Source: Sipunculus nudus | Lineage: Eukaryota > Annelida > Sipuncula > Golfingiida > Sipunculidae | Length of the DNA stretch: 64,000 nt | Assembly: GCA_026874595.1 (NCBI GenBank) | Contig: CM049319.1 | Coordinates: 59,160,917 to 59,224,916 of the forward strand | Reading direction: 5' to 3' | Notes under the pieces: model-generated | The model's input: only the letters and a program-made list of their open reading frames with translations | The model's database searches: none | What the model was told of the DNA's origin: nothing | Shown here: positions 11,540 through 23,483 of the stretch, piece after piece | How positions within the stretch are numbered: the stretch's first letter is position 1 | How the letters are laid out: the number at the start of each line of letters is the position of its first letter | Translations under genes and position numbers: made by a program

Positions 11540-12118
11540 TATATATATAGAAACCAAAAAAAAAACGAAATCGAGGTAGATCATCTAGTTCTTATGTTTA
11601 GAGTTTTATATAGCATTCAAAAGATAAAAAGAAACTAGGCGAATTACCGCGGAGAACATTGAGAACGATGAGAATTAGGTTGAACTGGATGCGGAAAGTT
11701 ATTGGCAGCCAGTGTAGTTCCTTCAGTACATGGTTAAGGTGTCTTTATAACACTCATCTGAAAGTGATCGTGGAAAAATATGCTCTTTTAACTCATGGCT
11801 TGTTTTGTATAATAGGGTTAAGTTGAATTCAAAACAACTCTGTACCCTCCTTCATTCGTGAAACGTCGTGTCCGGTCAATAAAGTTTTATGTTTTACATA
11901 CTGATCTCTGTTATTTTTTTTAAATGTTTTTTAAAGATTTTTTGTTAGCATATACGGTCTATGGATCTGGGTGCGGATTCGGTCTTTGGCGGATGTATGC
12001 GTACTGTGAGTGCTCTCTAGTTTCCCACTTATTTATGTTTTGTAATTAACACGTGTTCAACTACCCGCAAGTGAATAATATATTACAAAAGTTTTGCTAC
12101 TCTCCTTTAACATTACAG
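11540..12118. other. No gene seen
   Basis: Mixed unique-looking sequence with no long ORF. GTCAATAAAGTTTTATG at about 11876-11892 resembles a 3' end with AATAAA, but no gene is recognisable upstream. Confidence 0.4.
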
Positions 12119-12433
12119 CCTCCGCAGGTGGGTATGCTTTAAGTCCCGGTCGCATGTGTGTGTGTTTGTGTATGTGTTTGTATCTGAGATTATAAATAGA
12201 ATCTCATGAAAAGTTCTGAGTATTTCGCGTATAGACTAGATTTTGGTGTGGATCCGATAAATGATCCGGATTCAGGAACGCGTCAAGGTATATTCACAAA
12301 TGCATAATCACTTTTGCACGAATAACACTCAAATATTGGCCAATTAAGTCATTGCAATCGAATTATTTGCCATCCCACAATGAGGACCATCCACATGGCG
12401 GAGGCTTGCATTCCGAAGAATTCAGATTTCTAG
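12119..12433 (+). mobile_element. Helitron-like non-autonomous element, CCTCCGCC family, copy 2
   Basis: It starts CCTCCGCAGGTGGG and ends CATGGCGGAGGCTTGCATTC followed by …ATTTCTAG, the CTAG at 12430-12433 being followed by T. It includes GGTGTGGATCCG internally, as does the minus-strand copy at 32265-32540. The Helitron rule (3' CTRR, host T next, no target duplication) is met at this end; the 5' end is less typical. Confidence 0.5.
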
Positions 12434-12959
12434 TTGTATGCTTGGAATACCAACCAACACACAATAAGCCGACATCGAACACCTGTGTCGATTCCATTTG
12501 GCGACAATGGAATATATCGATATATATCAATAAATATTGATAGGCAATCCCGATATGATTTCCAATATGTTTTTCATGCTGTATCGCCATCGAGGAAACA
12601 AACCGACTGCTAATCAAATAGATAGAAGCCTGGCTTTTAAGACATGTAGCGCTGTTTTGTCTCACCACCGAAGGAATGGACGTCCAGGTTCTTTCAAACA
12701 TTTAACTAAACCGGCTGAAACCCTCACATACATTCAAAAAGATAAAAAAGACATGAGTAAACGAACAATAAAATGTGATAAAATATACTTACATTTCTCT
12801 GGAGAGGCGTTCCTCACAAACACACACACAACACACACATGTGTGTGTGAGTGTGTGTGTGTTTTTGTGTGTGTGCCCGTGGGGATGATCCCACATAATC
12901 AAACACAATCACTAAGTCCTGTTTACTCCTTTGTGTTTTCAGCACACTAAAGTTCACCC
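12434..12959. other. No gene seen; CA/GT microsatellite
   Basis: A (CA)n run followed by (GT)n lies at about 12819-12873 and can fold on itself. ORFs on both strands here have no recognisable domain. Confidence 0.45.
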
Positions 12960-13995
12960 GTCTACTCTTCTCGGTCCAAACTCAATTAGACCGCATCAGT
13001 AATTGACTGCAACAGGTGGAGAATAAAACTTAACCCAGACAAAACACAAACTGTCTTGTTCACCGAAGCAATAAAAAATAAATGGTTTGAAACCCTTGAA
13101 CTACGAGGAAAGGACCTCAAGGAATCAAAAACAGCAAAATTCCTAGGCCTAACCTTTGATGAAAAAGGCACCCTGAAAACACACATAGAAGACATAACAC
13201 ACAGAATGTGGAAACGCACAAATGCCCTTAAAAAAGTGTGCAGGCTAAGAGAAGGACCCTCCACCGAAACCGCCGAGCACCCAAAACCTACCTTAAAAAA
13301 CGTGAGGTACAACAAAACAATGCACTCCGAGCCATTTTAAGAGCAAAGAGAAGAACCAATACTAACATCTTAAGAGAACAAACAAAAACACCAAAAATAT
13401 TAGACTACATCATAGAACAATCAACAAACGCCTACAACAGAAATAAAAACAACCCTAAAATCTCAGAACTAATCACTATACACAAAAAGGCACCCCTGAA
13501 ATCAAACAAATCGTCTACAGGGGAAAAAACAAAACAACATAACCCCCCACATGCTACAACCCCCACATGTTTCAAGCCCCCCCCCCCGGTTGAAATATAA
13601 TAAAAATATAATAAAGCAAAATCCCACGAAGCATAGAAAGGAAAACCCCATCCCCAGCCCCTAGGACAACAAGCTCCCTGAACAAGGAGACCTCAGTTGC
13701 ATCAAAACAAGAAACCAAGACCAACGGGGATTGTAGCTGCAGCTGATGATACAAGCACCAAATAAGGGAGATCCTAGCTGCTACTTCACATCATAGAGCC
13801 AGACCAAGGGGGACTGTAGCTGCAGGACAAGAACACCAGCAATACAACTGGGCCAAAGAGAGGAAAAAGGAGGATTTCCTCCCCCCCCCCCCCCCCATCC
13901 CACCCTATGTACATAAATAGTTAGTAGATTGTTGTGGATAGAGTAGAAATAGAAATAAAAATAAAAATAAAAAAAAAACATAAAAAAAAAACAAA
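12960..13995 (+). pseudogene. 5'-truncated non-LTR retrotransposon (LINE) with dead reverse-transcriptase C-terminus
   Basis: The translated remnants fit the C-terminal part of a Jockey/CR1-type reverse transcriptase. They are an LDRISN block, then WRIKLNPDKTQTVLF, then TAKFLGLTFDEKGTLKTHI, then NNALRAILRAKRRTNTNIL. The frame is broken: a Trp codon has become TGA (about 12994), one base is inserted near 13014, the frame shifts near 13245, and a stretch before about 13300 is missing. The + strand is A-rich, and a 3' UTR-like stretch with two related GGGGA(C/T)TGTAGCTGCAG blocks leads to an A-rich tail at about 13948-13995, as expected of a LINE insertion on the + strand. The 5' part is absent. 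Confidence 0.72.
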
Positions 13996-16900
13996 ACCAA
14001 GAAAATATTTCAAGCTGCACGATAGGGAAATAAGTGGTTATACCAGACCATCACCATCCAACCTGGAATCACAACACAAGTACAGCACTATACTGTACTA
14101 TACTTGCACGTAATTCTAAGTTTAGTATATTTCAGATACTACACCTACCAAGTCAAGAGGTCTGGAATTCTCTACATATCCAATGCAAACATCCACGCAT
14201 CATACCACATTTTCTTTTTTTTCATATAAAAAAAATATGCAGGGAATTACAACGTGCATCGACGGGTGTACTCTCAAGGATATGCGAAACATAGTAACAT
14301 ATTTCGATGACAGGCTTCCCTTACCATCACCAAAAGTTGTATTCTTATCACCGCCTCACGACATATAACACAATGCAAACATACCACGCTTACACGCACG
14401 AGGCACCAACCACACTATAAATCTGATTATCTATATTGAAAACTTTTTAAGTAAAAGCCTCATAACACAAAAATCAAGCATACACCTTTGCAGTTTTTTT
14501 TTCAAGTAAATCAAATAATGTTTAACTGAAAACACAACTACCCACCGGAACAGGCTGGCTGGCTTATGACGAAAAGACTTGCTAATATGGTCTAAATGGC
14601 AGAAACTGCAAGTATAAAATGACTATTCGTCTCAAAGCTCTGTCGTTTCACAGATCGGGTTCGGCTCTCGATTGGCATGGCTGGGTCTTCGCTGCTGGGA
14701 TCGGTGATGGGAGAGTATGCTGCTTCTGCCTTTGTGGCTGTGGGTTCTGTGGCTTTCCTGTAAAGTCGCCGGTGCTGGTTAAACGGTGGCGGTCTCTCAC
14801 GGCTCTCTGCCTGGCTTGGTGGCATCGCGTCTGTTGGCTCTGAGAACTATGCTTCAGGAGCGCACAGGGATGGGGATTTGACCACAGGGCGAAAAACTAC
14901 TTAAATCAAATAAAAAAAATCACTTCGATCACATGATCGACACGTGACATCGGATTGTCAGATATTAGCTCAGTCCGTCCGAACTGTTTACAAACACACT
15001 GATTCGCCGGCGCCTCACGTTGCCAATCAACAAAGTTCCTAACTGAAGCACGCGCTCGTCCCTCAAGGCAAAATTCAGAAAGCATTGACAGATAGGCTCA
15101 AAGCCTCCTCTGTAGGATAACTGAAGAAATGTCTCTCACAGCCGATGTCAACTGAATTCATCCAGCACGAAGTACCTGAATGTGCTCTCGCACGACAATA
15201 TTCAGTGTCAATTTAGTTTCGCGTGTATCGTCCTGGCCTGTTACCGGATGCACTCAGGGTAGACACAGCTTGACGGATTACCGGTCCCTCGACAATTGCT
15301 ACATCCTCTCTGAATTCCGTTACAGAGGTATCTACGTGGCTGTCCTCAGACACTGGCGTTCTATGCTTAGGAATATCGTCTTTCTTCTGTACATACACAA
15401 ACATGGACCCGCTTCTGGACCGCAAACAACCTTGAGACGACACCTCACTGACGGTCTGACCTAAGTGTTTGTAACGAGATCTTCTTATCCATGGCTTATT
15501 TGCGCAAGCTGACCTCACAAGTCCTGACCGTGTTCTGACCAATCATCTCACAGAACTATACGGCATGTCATTGACTGTTTTCATTCTGAAATGGAGCAAA
15601 CCCTGAGAAAAGGCCAAATAAGTTGCGTTGTTTTTGATGTCTACAATAAACAACGTTGATATAGAAACCCTCTAGAGATAAATCGGATCCCACGGAATTG
15701 AACAGTGTTGAAAATAACATCAAATGAGGCACCTGTGTCCTCTAAACTTAGTTCTAAACTTGCGAGCTATGCGAGCATAAACTATGCGAGCCTAAACTCA
15801 AAACCATGAATTGATATTTAACATGCCTAATAACACCCGAATCTTTTTGCCACGCGATGGAAATTGTTAGAACGTAGACGCCCACGTTGAACGGTTGGTT
15901 ATATTTAAGTGCTCTGTTACTTGTAAGCTGAGAGGTTTGGTTAAAACATGACAATACGATATTTGCTTCCTCATCGAGAATTTTTATGGGGATTTAAACA
16001 AAATAGCTTGTGTCACTCTGACATCTCGGTAGACTGCCATATGTGGGAGAGACACAGTATCACCGGTATGTATAAATAGGGTCGCCCTTCCTGCCACATC
16101 ATCTTTAATGCGCATGCACGAGTTTTTGCCTCCCTTTCGACTTTTGTAATCTATGCAGACTGATAATTTATGATTTGATGAAAGACATCTTCATGATAGT
16201 TATACTGAAATTATTCAAGCCGGTTTATTTCAAACCATTTTGCATTTGAAATGCTGTGGTCTGAAGCATTTCGAAATATAATGGTGTACATGCATGTATA
16301 GGGCGCTTTTCAATAGGCCATATCCGCGCTAGCAAACTGATCCGGTTCATAGAGCTGATTACTCTGTTGGCATTAGGCCACTGATCCGCATCCGTTCAAC
16401 TGTTGTAGTTCGGTCACGCGAGAGTCTACAGTAGTTCCGTTTACTTTAGTTTGGTTTACAGTAAATCGGTTCCTAGTGCGTACAGGCAAATCCGTGTAAG
16501 ACCATGTTTTGCGTCTTGGCCGTATATTTTTTCGCGAGATATCACTGTCTGCAGCACAGTAAATAATAAAATTAAAAACCAAGCGCGGACAGATAACTCA
16601 CGTTTTTATAGAACAAACGGATTCAGCCTTTATTAAAGTGAACTATAGTCGGGAGCAAAACCTAAGGGCTAAACCGGTTTAGTTTAATCCGATTAAGATG
16701 CGAACCCAGTACGGACTTGGCAACAAACGCGTTTTGCCATGCGTTTCCCGCGCAGCAGCCGAGAATCCATTAAGTTCTTAAGCCTCGTGCCATTTCCTTG
16801 TGCATATGCGAATGAAGGGCGACGCGTCTAACGTGCGCGTCAGTTTTGTTTCCCAAAAACGTACTAATTGACGATGCATCCAGTGAGCAAACAGCAAGTG

Positions 16901-17667
16901 GCATTGTTTTACAAACATCACGAGAACGGAATATTTACGGGAATCTGGATGAATGCTCTGAAATACGCTCTTTACACAACGCTTTACCTATAGGCCTACC
17001 ACTTGTATCGTAAGCGCTGTTTGTTTTAACCTCGTATCCTAAGTCGCTACACCAGAGGGGAGAACTGTATTTTGGTCCAATCAGATGAGACCCGGTGCCG
17101 GAAGACACGACCTCTATGATTGGTTGAAATACAATATGTAATGACAATACTGGCATTTTATTCTATGTACAACTTCAGGCCTAGCAACCTTGTCCAAAGT
17201 TATTACCAGTTGCAACTGCAAAGGGAAATCGTCTTTAATTTAGATTTCAAATTGATTTTATATCATCTATTTTGTTAAACTGACATTATACATTATATAG
17301 AATATTTTTATATTCATAAACAAATAATAAATTTATATGTTTGTTATAATCAGTCTGTGTGAACACTGTTAAGTTTAAAATGTGTTCACGTTTAATATTT
17401 TTGGTACATTTGTACATCACCTGAAAACATTTAACACATAAATATAATTTTCTTTTTATTTTCAAATTTATGCCGGTATTCATGTTTACTGAACAGAAAG
17501 ATCAGCTTATCAACCCGAAGGCCGCCCTGCACATACTTAAAGAGGCCTAATCACCAATAAAGCTTGTTGAATTAACACGAAACATAGCTTCTTCCCTTTA
17601 AAATACATTTGTACCTGCTAAAATATTGCCCTAAAAACGTTTGCTTACTCCTGTAAACGAGCGTTTA
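13996..17667. other. No gene supported; possible eroded retroelement
   Basis: Two minus-strand open stretches (14592-14825 and 15213-15542) are more GC-rich than their surroundings, and one starts MVRTRSGLVRS, slightly like the basic C-terminus of some Gypsy pol proteins. No LTR, protease, RT or integrase motif was found, so no call is made. The rest (15.6-17.7 kb) has no recognisable content. Confidence 0.3.
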
Positions 17668-18138
17668 TACACTGTAAAAACACTTGTGTTAAAAAACAAC
17701 ACAAGAACTTGTGTTGAAACATATGACACAAACTTGAGTTGTTGCAACACAAAACTTGTGTGAATGATGGGCTGTCCAGTGCAGAACACAAGCCTTGTGT
17801 TTTCTGTGTGTAACGCTCAGGTGATGGTTGTCGGTACAACAGAGGGGGGTCGTGGGGGTGGAAGCGCTTGCTCCTCCAAAGTTTGACGATATTATGCATG
17901 TGCGCCCCCTCCCCTATAGATGCTGCGGAGATAAGAATATCTGGTTGTAAAATTATTTTGTGGAGCAGAAAATCCTTACATTTTCTGTTAAAGGTGTCAC
18001 AAAAGCTTGATCTAAAATTTTATTCTGTTTATATTATGAGAGGGGTTTGTACTCTATCCAATATTTTAAAACATTTAGGGCACATTACAGTACATGTAGG
18101 GCATCAACTCCCCTCCCCAACATACACACACATATATG

Positions 18139-18140
<2 letters not shown>

Positions 18141-18190
<50 letters not shown>
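18141..18190. repeat. (TA)n microsatellite
   Basis: About 50 bases of TA dinucleotide, inside the region bounded by the 21-bp inverted repeats. Confidence 0.95.
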
Positions 18191-18194
<4 letters not shown>

Positions 18195-19919
18195 TACCTG
18201 ACCGTACACGCCATGCCCATGCATGTTCACCCCGTACCACATCAATGTTAACTCGGGACCTGCTAATGCCAGATGTTAAATTAATGAGCTTTTAATGACA
18301 GTGTGTGGCTGGCGGTGACTTACATACATCATATCAGCACGGGCAAGTGCTGGTCACAGCAAGTGCCTGCTTTTGTTAAGGGCTGATTCCCGCCAACACC
18401 CGTGTACATGTGATGCAATTTGAATTCATGCATGCAGAAATCGGCCATTTGGACTGCAGCAGCGACAACAAGCAACATTCGAGGAACCATCTCACAGAAT
18501 TAGGAAAACCAGCTCGCAGCATTATAGAAAGCTTCTATGAGAAGACTTATTTGTAAGTATATACATATAAACTTATTTCATTCACTCTACCGGATATTGA
18601 CTGAAAATATTGGCTGAAATTTCAGGTGGGTAATGATACACATGGGCTATACACACACTAGGGTTGGGCCAAAATGCAAACAATTAAGTACATGTATTTT
18701 CTTTGAAATTAAAATGTATCAAATTAATCGAACGCAAATGCTACTAGATATGGTATTTATTGCGAATGCAAATTTGATAATATTTATCAAATGCAGTTAA
18801 AATGCATCTGCACTTTACTTCTATATTGTCATCTGATGCAAAGAGTTATGTGTATACAGTAATGTTTTGCTCTTCGAATATAGAGCTGCTGAAACTATTA
18901 TTTTTTGTTTGGTTTTTAGTGAAGCTTATTATTCTGAGATTGCATTTCATAATTGCATGCATTCATATTTGAAAATAAAATGTTTCTCTTCTCCATTTAA
19001 TTGCAAATGCACATTTACAAATGCTAATACATTTGCATTTAAACCCAAGCCTTACACACATCCACACACATACACGCGTAACGGAATAGCCTACATTATT
19101 ATATCACATACGACGTTGTTGTTAGCCTTTGTGTATGATGGGTTGTTATAAGGCCAAACAAAAATTGGTTGGTTTCCCGGGGTCCCCCCCCCCGAATCTG
19201 AGCTCTTGCCGCTCGGACATTTATTCATGTAAATTAAAAAACAAAATAAAAAATTATTCGTTATGTTATGACCTGTTCAGCAAACAGTTTTGTTATTTTC
19301 ATGAAAATTAGGAGCTATTAATATGGGAATTGTTTACATTCCACAAAATTTTTTGCAGCCCTGAACCCTTGCAGAAACTCATTATATTTAATTAATGCCT
19401 CCTGTATATTATCCAATATATTTACAACATTGATGGGGTGAGGGCCACACCAAAAGCCCAAAAGTTATGGGAAGATAGAACAAACGATTTGTAATATCAT
19501 TAAACAAGTCAATATTTTTCAAGTTAGCCAGTAAATTGTGAACATGAAAGATACAAGGCTGGAATCTTCGTTGCTACTGTCTTGTATAACTTAAGAGCAG
19601 AGTAGTGTATCTTAGCGTATAGATCTATGTTTCACATGTGTAATGTAGTGGAGTGAATAATAATCATTTTGGGTATCAAGAATTCAGGTTTACTGATACA
19701 CAATGGCAAAACCTATGCGCAGCTGTTGAGAATATTTTCATTCTTTTATTTAATTTCTAGCCATATTATTAGCATTTAAAGGCACAGCTCGTCAGGCTTA
19801 CAGCTCTGCTGCTACTGCAGGTATCCTACTTTGCACAGTTTGTACTGTGAAAGTGCACTTACGTCAGTTTACACATAACTTTCAAGATGCTCGTTCTTTA
19901 CTACATTTTAGTCAATTTA

Positions 19920-20000
19920 TTACTAAGTTGGTGATACTTGGACCTCTGATCGCTTGTTAGAAAAAAGCGAACAGAGGTCCCAGTGTCACCTACTTGGTAA
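19920..20000 (+). other. Long imperfect hairpin, pre-miRNA-like
   Basis: A 36-base left arm (19920-19955) pairs with 19965-20000 across a 9-base loop. Reading the + strand as RNA, I count three true mismatches and two G:U pairs; the core GGACCTCTG pairs perfectly with CAGAGGTCC. Size (81 nt) and stem quality are in the range of metazoan miRNA precursors, but it sits in repeat-rich DNA and could equally be a foldback relic. I do not recognise a known miRNA seed. Confidence 0.45.
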
Positions 20001-20609
20001 TTCTTGATAAAGATGTTTCATATATATGTATTTCTCTGTTCGTCTGTATGCTTTCCCTTTAAATTACACCGATGTAATTTTCTTGAGTTTTACATTTTAA
20101 CAACAATTCTTATATCTATACGTGGATATAATTGAGAGTTATAGGAAAATTTGGAAGACGCTGGCCTGTAGTATAAGCCAATATTTAATAAATTATAAAA
20201 TCATTAAATATTGTGTTCTGAGTGATTCTGATGATCGTTAATTTGGTTGAAAGTTTCCATTCAGTTTTGCTCCTGACCCTATTTTTATTATACATTAATT
20301 GAACACTTGGCCATATACATTTTATTTGAGAATAATGACTATGCCAAGTTTTAAGGTCATTTGGCAAGCCTATTAAATGTCGTTTACTTGAATGTTAGCA
20401 TAGAAAAACAGTTTTTGGAAAGTACTACATTTGAAAAGTACTGCATTATATATGCCTAGATCACACATGTATTGTTCAGAAACATGTTGTTACATGTTAC
20501 GTGTAAAGAAAATACAGTGTGTCCGTATTACTACCTTACAAAAATAACGGTAAATTGTCAGTCCAAAGAATTGGGCGAGGAGCACATCATTTTTATATCC
20601 TCATAAACA

Positions 20610-21000
20610 ACTATAATGTGTGAATGAAAAACACAATCAGGTTATTATATCAATACAAACGGAATGGGTTAAGAACACCAACTTTTTGTTACTTTAACCC
20701 AAGTAATGTGTGAATGAAAACACATGTAGATTGTTAAATCTACACAAGTGGAATGAGTGAGGAACACAATATTTTGTTCCTGCAACACAAGTAATGTGTG
20801 AAAGAATAACACAACTAGATTGTTAAATCAACACAAGTGGAATGGGTGAGGAACACAATATTTTGTTCCTGCAACACAAGTAATGTGTCAAAGAATGACA
20901 CAAGTAGATTGTTAAATCAACACAAGTCAGCTGGGTCAGGAACACAAGACTTGTGTGCCTGTAACACAAGTAATGTGTTCATGCTTGACACAAAACTTGT
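20610..21000. repeat. Tandem repeat of about 88 bp, 4-5 copies
   Basis: The unit starts near TAATGTGTGAAAGAATAACA and contains GATTGTTAAATCAACACAAG and GTGAGGAACACAATATTTTG. Unit starts fall near 20613, 20704, 20792, 20880 and 20968. The array is part of the right arm of the TIR-bounded region and shares its AACACAAG motif. Confidence 0.8.
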
Positions 21001-21254
21001 GTTCTATCAACACAAATAAAGTGTGATTTCAACACAAGACTTGTGTTGACATTTGACTTGACACAAGTACTTGTGTTAACAGAACACAAGCTTGTGTCTT
21101 TCATATATTACACAAGTATTGTGTTGCAGGGAACACAAACTTGTGTTCGGCCAACACAAGTGTTTTTACAGTGTAACATTGGACCGGGCGCAATCCCACC
21201 TGTCAACATAAACACAGTGGGTTTCGCCCGGCCACAGCACGTGTCAATGTAGAG

Positions 21255-22030
21255 ATGTCCTGACTCACTTGGTCCCAAAAATGTAATACAGGTTCATGCT
21301 GGCTGAATCATCTAGTGTTGTAACTCAAAAACTCCGGTCACGATTGACTGTGTTTACCAACACGCAGATCCATAACAAGGTCTTAAACAGCCGTATGCGA
21401 GGAGCAGAGACTGTGTGCTGGGGTGATTTTGCTGGAAAACTTTTGTATAAAGCAAAACTGAACTGATAGTGTGAAAGAATAGACATGATATTTCTCCTGA
21501 TATGTCCCCTTAATTTCGGCCCTTCCTACCTCGCACATTCTTGAATCTAGGCCGCCCAGCACAGTATCCCGAACGGGGGCGCGCGGGCTGCGGGCCGTAT
21601 CCCGCCCCGCGCAGGGACCTTGTGTCTGCACCGTCCCGCTGTCTGCTGGTGACACCGTCTGTGAGCTATAACAGAAGATTCCACAAAAGGTATGTAGCAA
21701 GTCACGTGACCTGAGCTTTAGGGCATGAAGGATCGGCATTCCGAGCCAAGGCTTATGGGAGATAAAGCGCACGCTTGTCTGTCCACCGGAAAGCACCGAT
21801 GGTACTTCTCCCCAGCTTCCAAAGTCCATCAGTAAGCCCTGATAGCGCTACAAGAAGATGACGTTCTCGTTAAAGCTTTGGGGCGTCACTTGATAAATAA
21901 CTTTATTGAAAACTAGGATACTGAGATTAAAAAACAACTTTCACCCGAACCCCTATGACCCTGAGGCCTTCGCCAAAGAGTTCGAAGAGCATAAACTATA
22001 TTGTTGAAAGAGTATAAACTGATAGTTAGT
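21255..22030 (+). pseudogene. Decayed genomic duplicate of the lengsin-like gene (intron 3' part plus exon 2 C-terminal part)
   Basis: 21255-21510 aligns by eye with the end of the intron of the intact gene (about 42805-43075), sharing GAGACTGTGTGCTGG, GGGAAACTTTTGTATAAA-like and CTGAACTGATAGTGTGAAA blocks. About 21600-22010 then aligns with the C-terminal part of exon 2 (about 43890-44400), with recognisable remnants of YRRFH, SHV, AFRAKAYG, QEDDV, HLINNFIEN and PYDPE. About 0.8 kb holding the splice acceptor and first half of exon 2 is missing. In-frame stops and small indels are present, and AAAACTAG has replaced the ENKK codons. Keeping intron sequence shows DNA-level duplication rather than retroposition. 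Confidence 0.82.
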
Positions 22031-22184
22031 ATAGGGCCTAATACAGGGCTGTCATATCCGCGCTGATGTCCTGTTTCGTTACTGTTCTGCGTCCTACTCA
22101 GAAATTCATATAATTATTCCAAAAATATTACTTTGTGGTTGAAGCAAATTATTTGAAAATGACTTTTACTCGCAGAAGCTTACT

Positions 22185-22290
22185 ACCCGTAAACCCTTGA
22201 GAACTTCGCTTAGGAGATTGTCGAGTCTAAACTAATATAAGCTATCAAGTCCGCGGTGATACCCACCGGTGGAGTCTTGTTTTTTTAGGG
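22185..22290 (+). pseudogene. Possible second remnant of the lengsin-like 3' end
   Basis: The stretch around 22185-22230 resembles the last codons of exon 2 (a YDPETL-like to YKLI stop region). What follows (TCAAGTCCGCGGTGATACCC) resembles the 3' flank of the first pseudogene at about 22049-22070. The similarity is short and weak. Confidence 0.3.
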
Positions 22291-22926
22291 GTATTCCTGT
22301 GGAACAATGTGTTATATCGCATATCAGACTCATGAGAAATCCTACATCTTACAATTAAATTGCAAGCATAATTTCATTGATAGCGAAAGCACTTACAAAT
22401 TTTTTTTTCTAGTTTCCTCTGAGGTCGATCTGAGCGGATGTGTGCTGTCAAATAGACTGTTTCCATTTAACTGGCGACACCTATCGGCGATATCTGACAT
22501 AAGTGTTTCAGGGTTAGTAACCCACACGTGTACGTGAGCCAACGGCGGAACTCTTTGTGTTTTGGGCCTTGTTGCAGTAACATAAGCTGAAGTACCCTGA
22601 CAAGTCACGCTGCGTACGTCAACAAAATAATGATGTTAAATACTTTATTTTGGGATTATATTACAGAAATATGTTGTATTCTAACTATCAATAGTTGCAT
22701 TCTACCTCCTATTTATTAATTTTACACCTGGATACTTGACATTATCTTTTTGCTTGTCTGTTCAACACGCGCAGTACGCATGCTCGTGGGAAAGGCGCAT
22801 TTCAGATCTGTCAGGAATCCAACATGGCTGCCAGGAAGCCTTTTTTAAATTTCTTTCGTAAGCATTATCTCAGTACCATTCATGCAGTTGCCGTGATTTT
22901 GATAATGTTATCTTACTCTGTAGGAG
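22291..22926. other. No gene seen
   Basis: Unremarkable sequence with short ORFs. About 22808-22840 (CTGTCAGGAATCCAACATGG) matches a word that recurs in dispersed repeats at about 48058, 53170 and 63340. Confidence 0.4.
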
Positions 22927-23409
22927 CGGATGTGTTATGCAGTTATAGACTAATCAGCAGACATGTGCAATATATAAGCGTAACACCACCTTCATATAGC
23001 GACCGTCGTCATTTCCTGTTCCTTGTACGTTTAAACTGTCAGATTGCAACATGTTTGTTAAATGCTTTACTGGTCGGGGTATACAGGAACTTTTTTCTAA
23101 GAGGAAGGTTGCTGTCAGAGAGCAAACGAATATTAGTAATGGTTCGTAATCTTTTATACTGGATGACACACGTTATATGTAAGCGATGACACTTTGTCAA
23201 ATAACAGCACAAAAATTTACTTTTTCGTTGAGATTTTCAGCGCGATATTCGAAATAGCATTCGTTGTGCTTCTCGTTCACGTCTCGGTTGAGTATTATAT
23301 GTAGTCAGAGTATAGCAGAGGAGCTCCTAGTACAAACATAGAACAATAAATAACGGTTTACCTGGGCCATTCAGGTCAGCGCTTTCTTTATTAAGATGTC
23401 ATTATACAG

Positions 23410-23420
<11 letters not shown>
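22927..23420. repeat. Duplicated segment, copy 1 (partner at about 25385-25840)
   Basis: Long direct similarity to 25385-25840: shared blocks include GGTTGCTGTCAGAGA, CACACGTTA-ATGTAAGCGA, TTTTCAGCGCG, GACGTCTCGGTTG-like and GTCAGCGCTTTCTTTA. A further partial copy of the left edge (ATGCAGTTTCAGAC…AGCAGACATGTG) lies at about 23527-23590. On the minus strand both main copies keep an open frame containing D-D/G-RYM(K/E)V, but length and stop positions differ. Confidence 0.7.

Positions 23421-23482
<62 letters not shown>
23410..23482. repeat. (TA)n followed by (TG)n microsatellite
   Basis: About 60 bases of TA followed by about 13 bases of GT. The tract lies exactly where similarity between the duplicated segments ends. 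Confidence 0.95.

Positions 23483-23483
<1 letters not shown>

Larger units (their letters stand above)
17670..21173. mobile_element. 3.5-kb region with 21-bp perfect terminal inverted repeats and TA flanks
   Basis: 17670-17690 (CACTGTAAAAACACTTGTGT plus T) is the exact reverse complement of 21153-21173. TA dinucleotides flank both (17668-17669 and 21174-21175), as for Tc1/mariner-like insertion. Just inside each end lie many AACACAAG/CTTGTGTT words that can pair with one another (about 17680-17815 and 20700-21165). The middle (about 17830-20600) is ordinary AT-rich sequence with a (TA)n tract and no transposase ORF. Either one large non-autonomous element or a small MITE split by later sequence would explain this. 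Confidence 0.6.

Noticed and set aside
12986-13315. 109-codon minus-strand ORF
   Set aside because: It is antisense to the LINE reverse-transcriptase remnant, whose + strand motifs are clear.
14592-15542. LTR retrotransposon on the minus strand
   Set aside because: Only a vague TRSG-like basic motif; no LTRs, primer-binding site, or enzyme domains were found.
21383-21829. 148-codon minus-strand ORF
   Set aside because: It lies antisense to the decayed lengsin-like duplicate, and its openness is explained by that GC-rich remnant.
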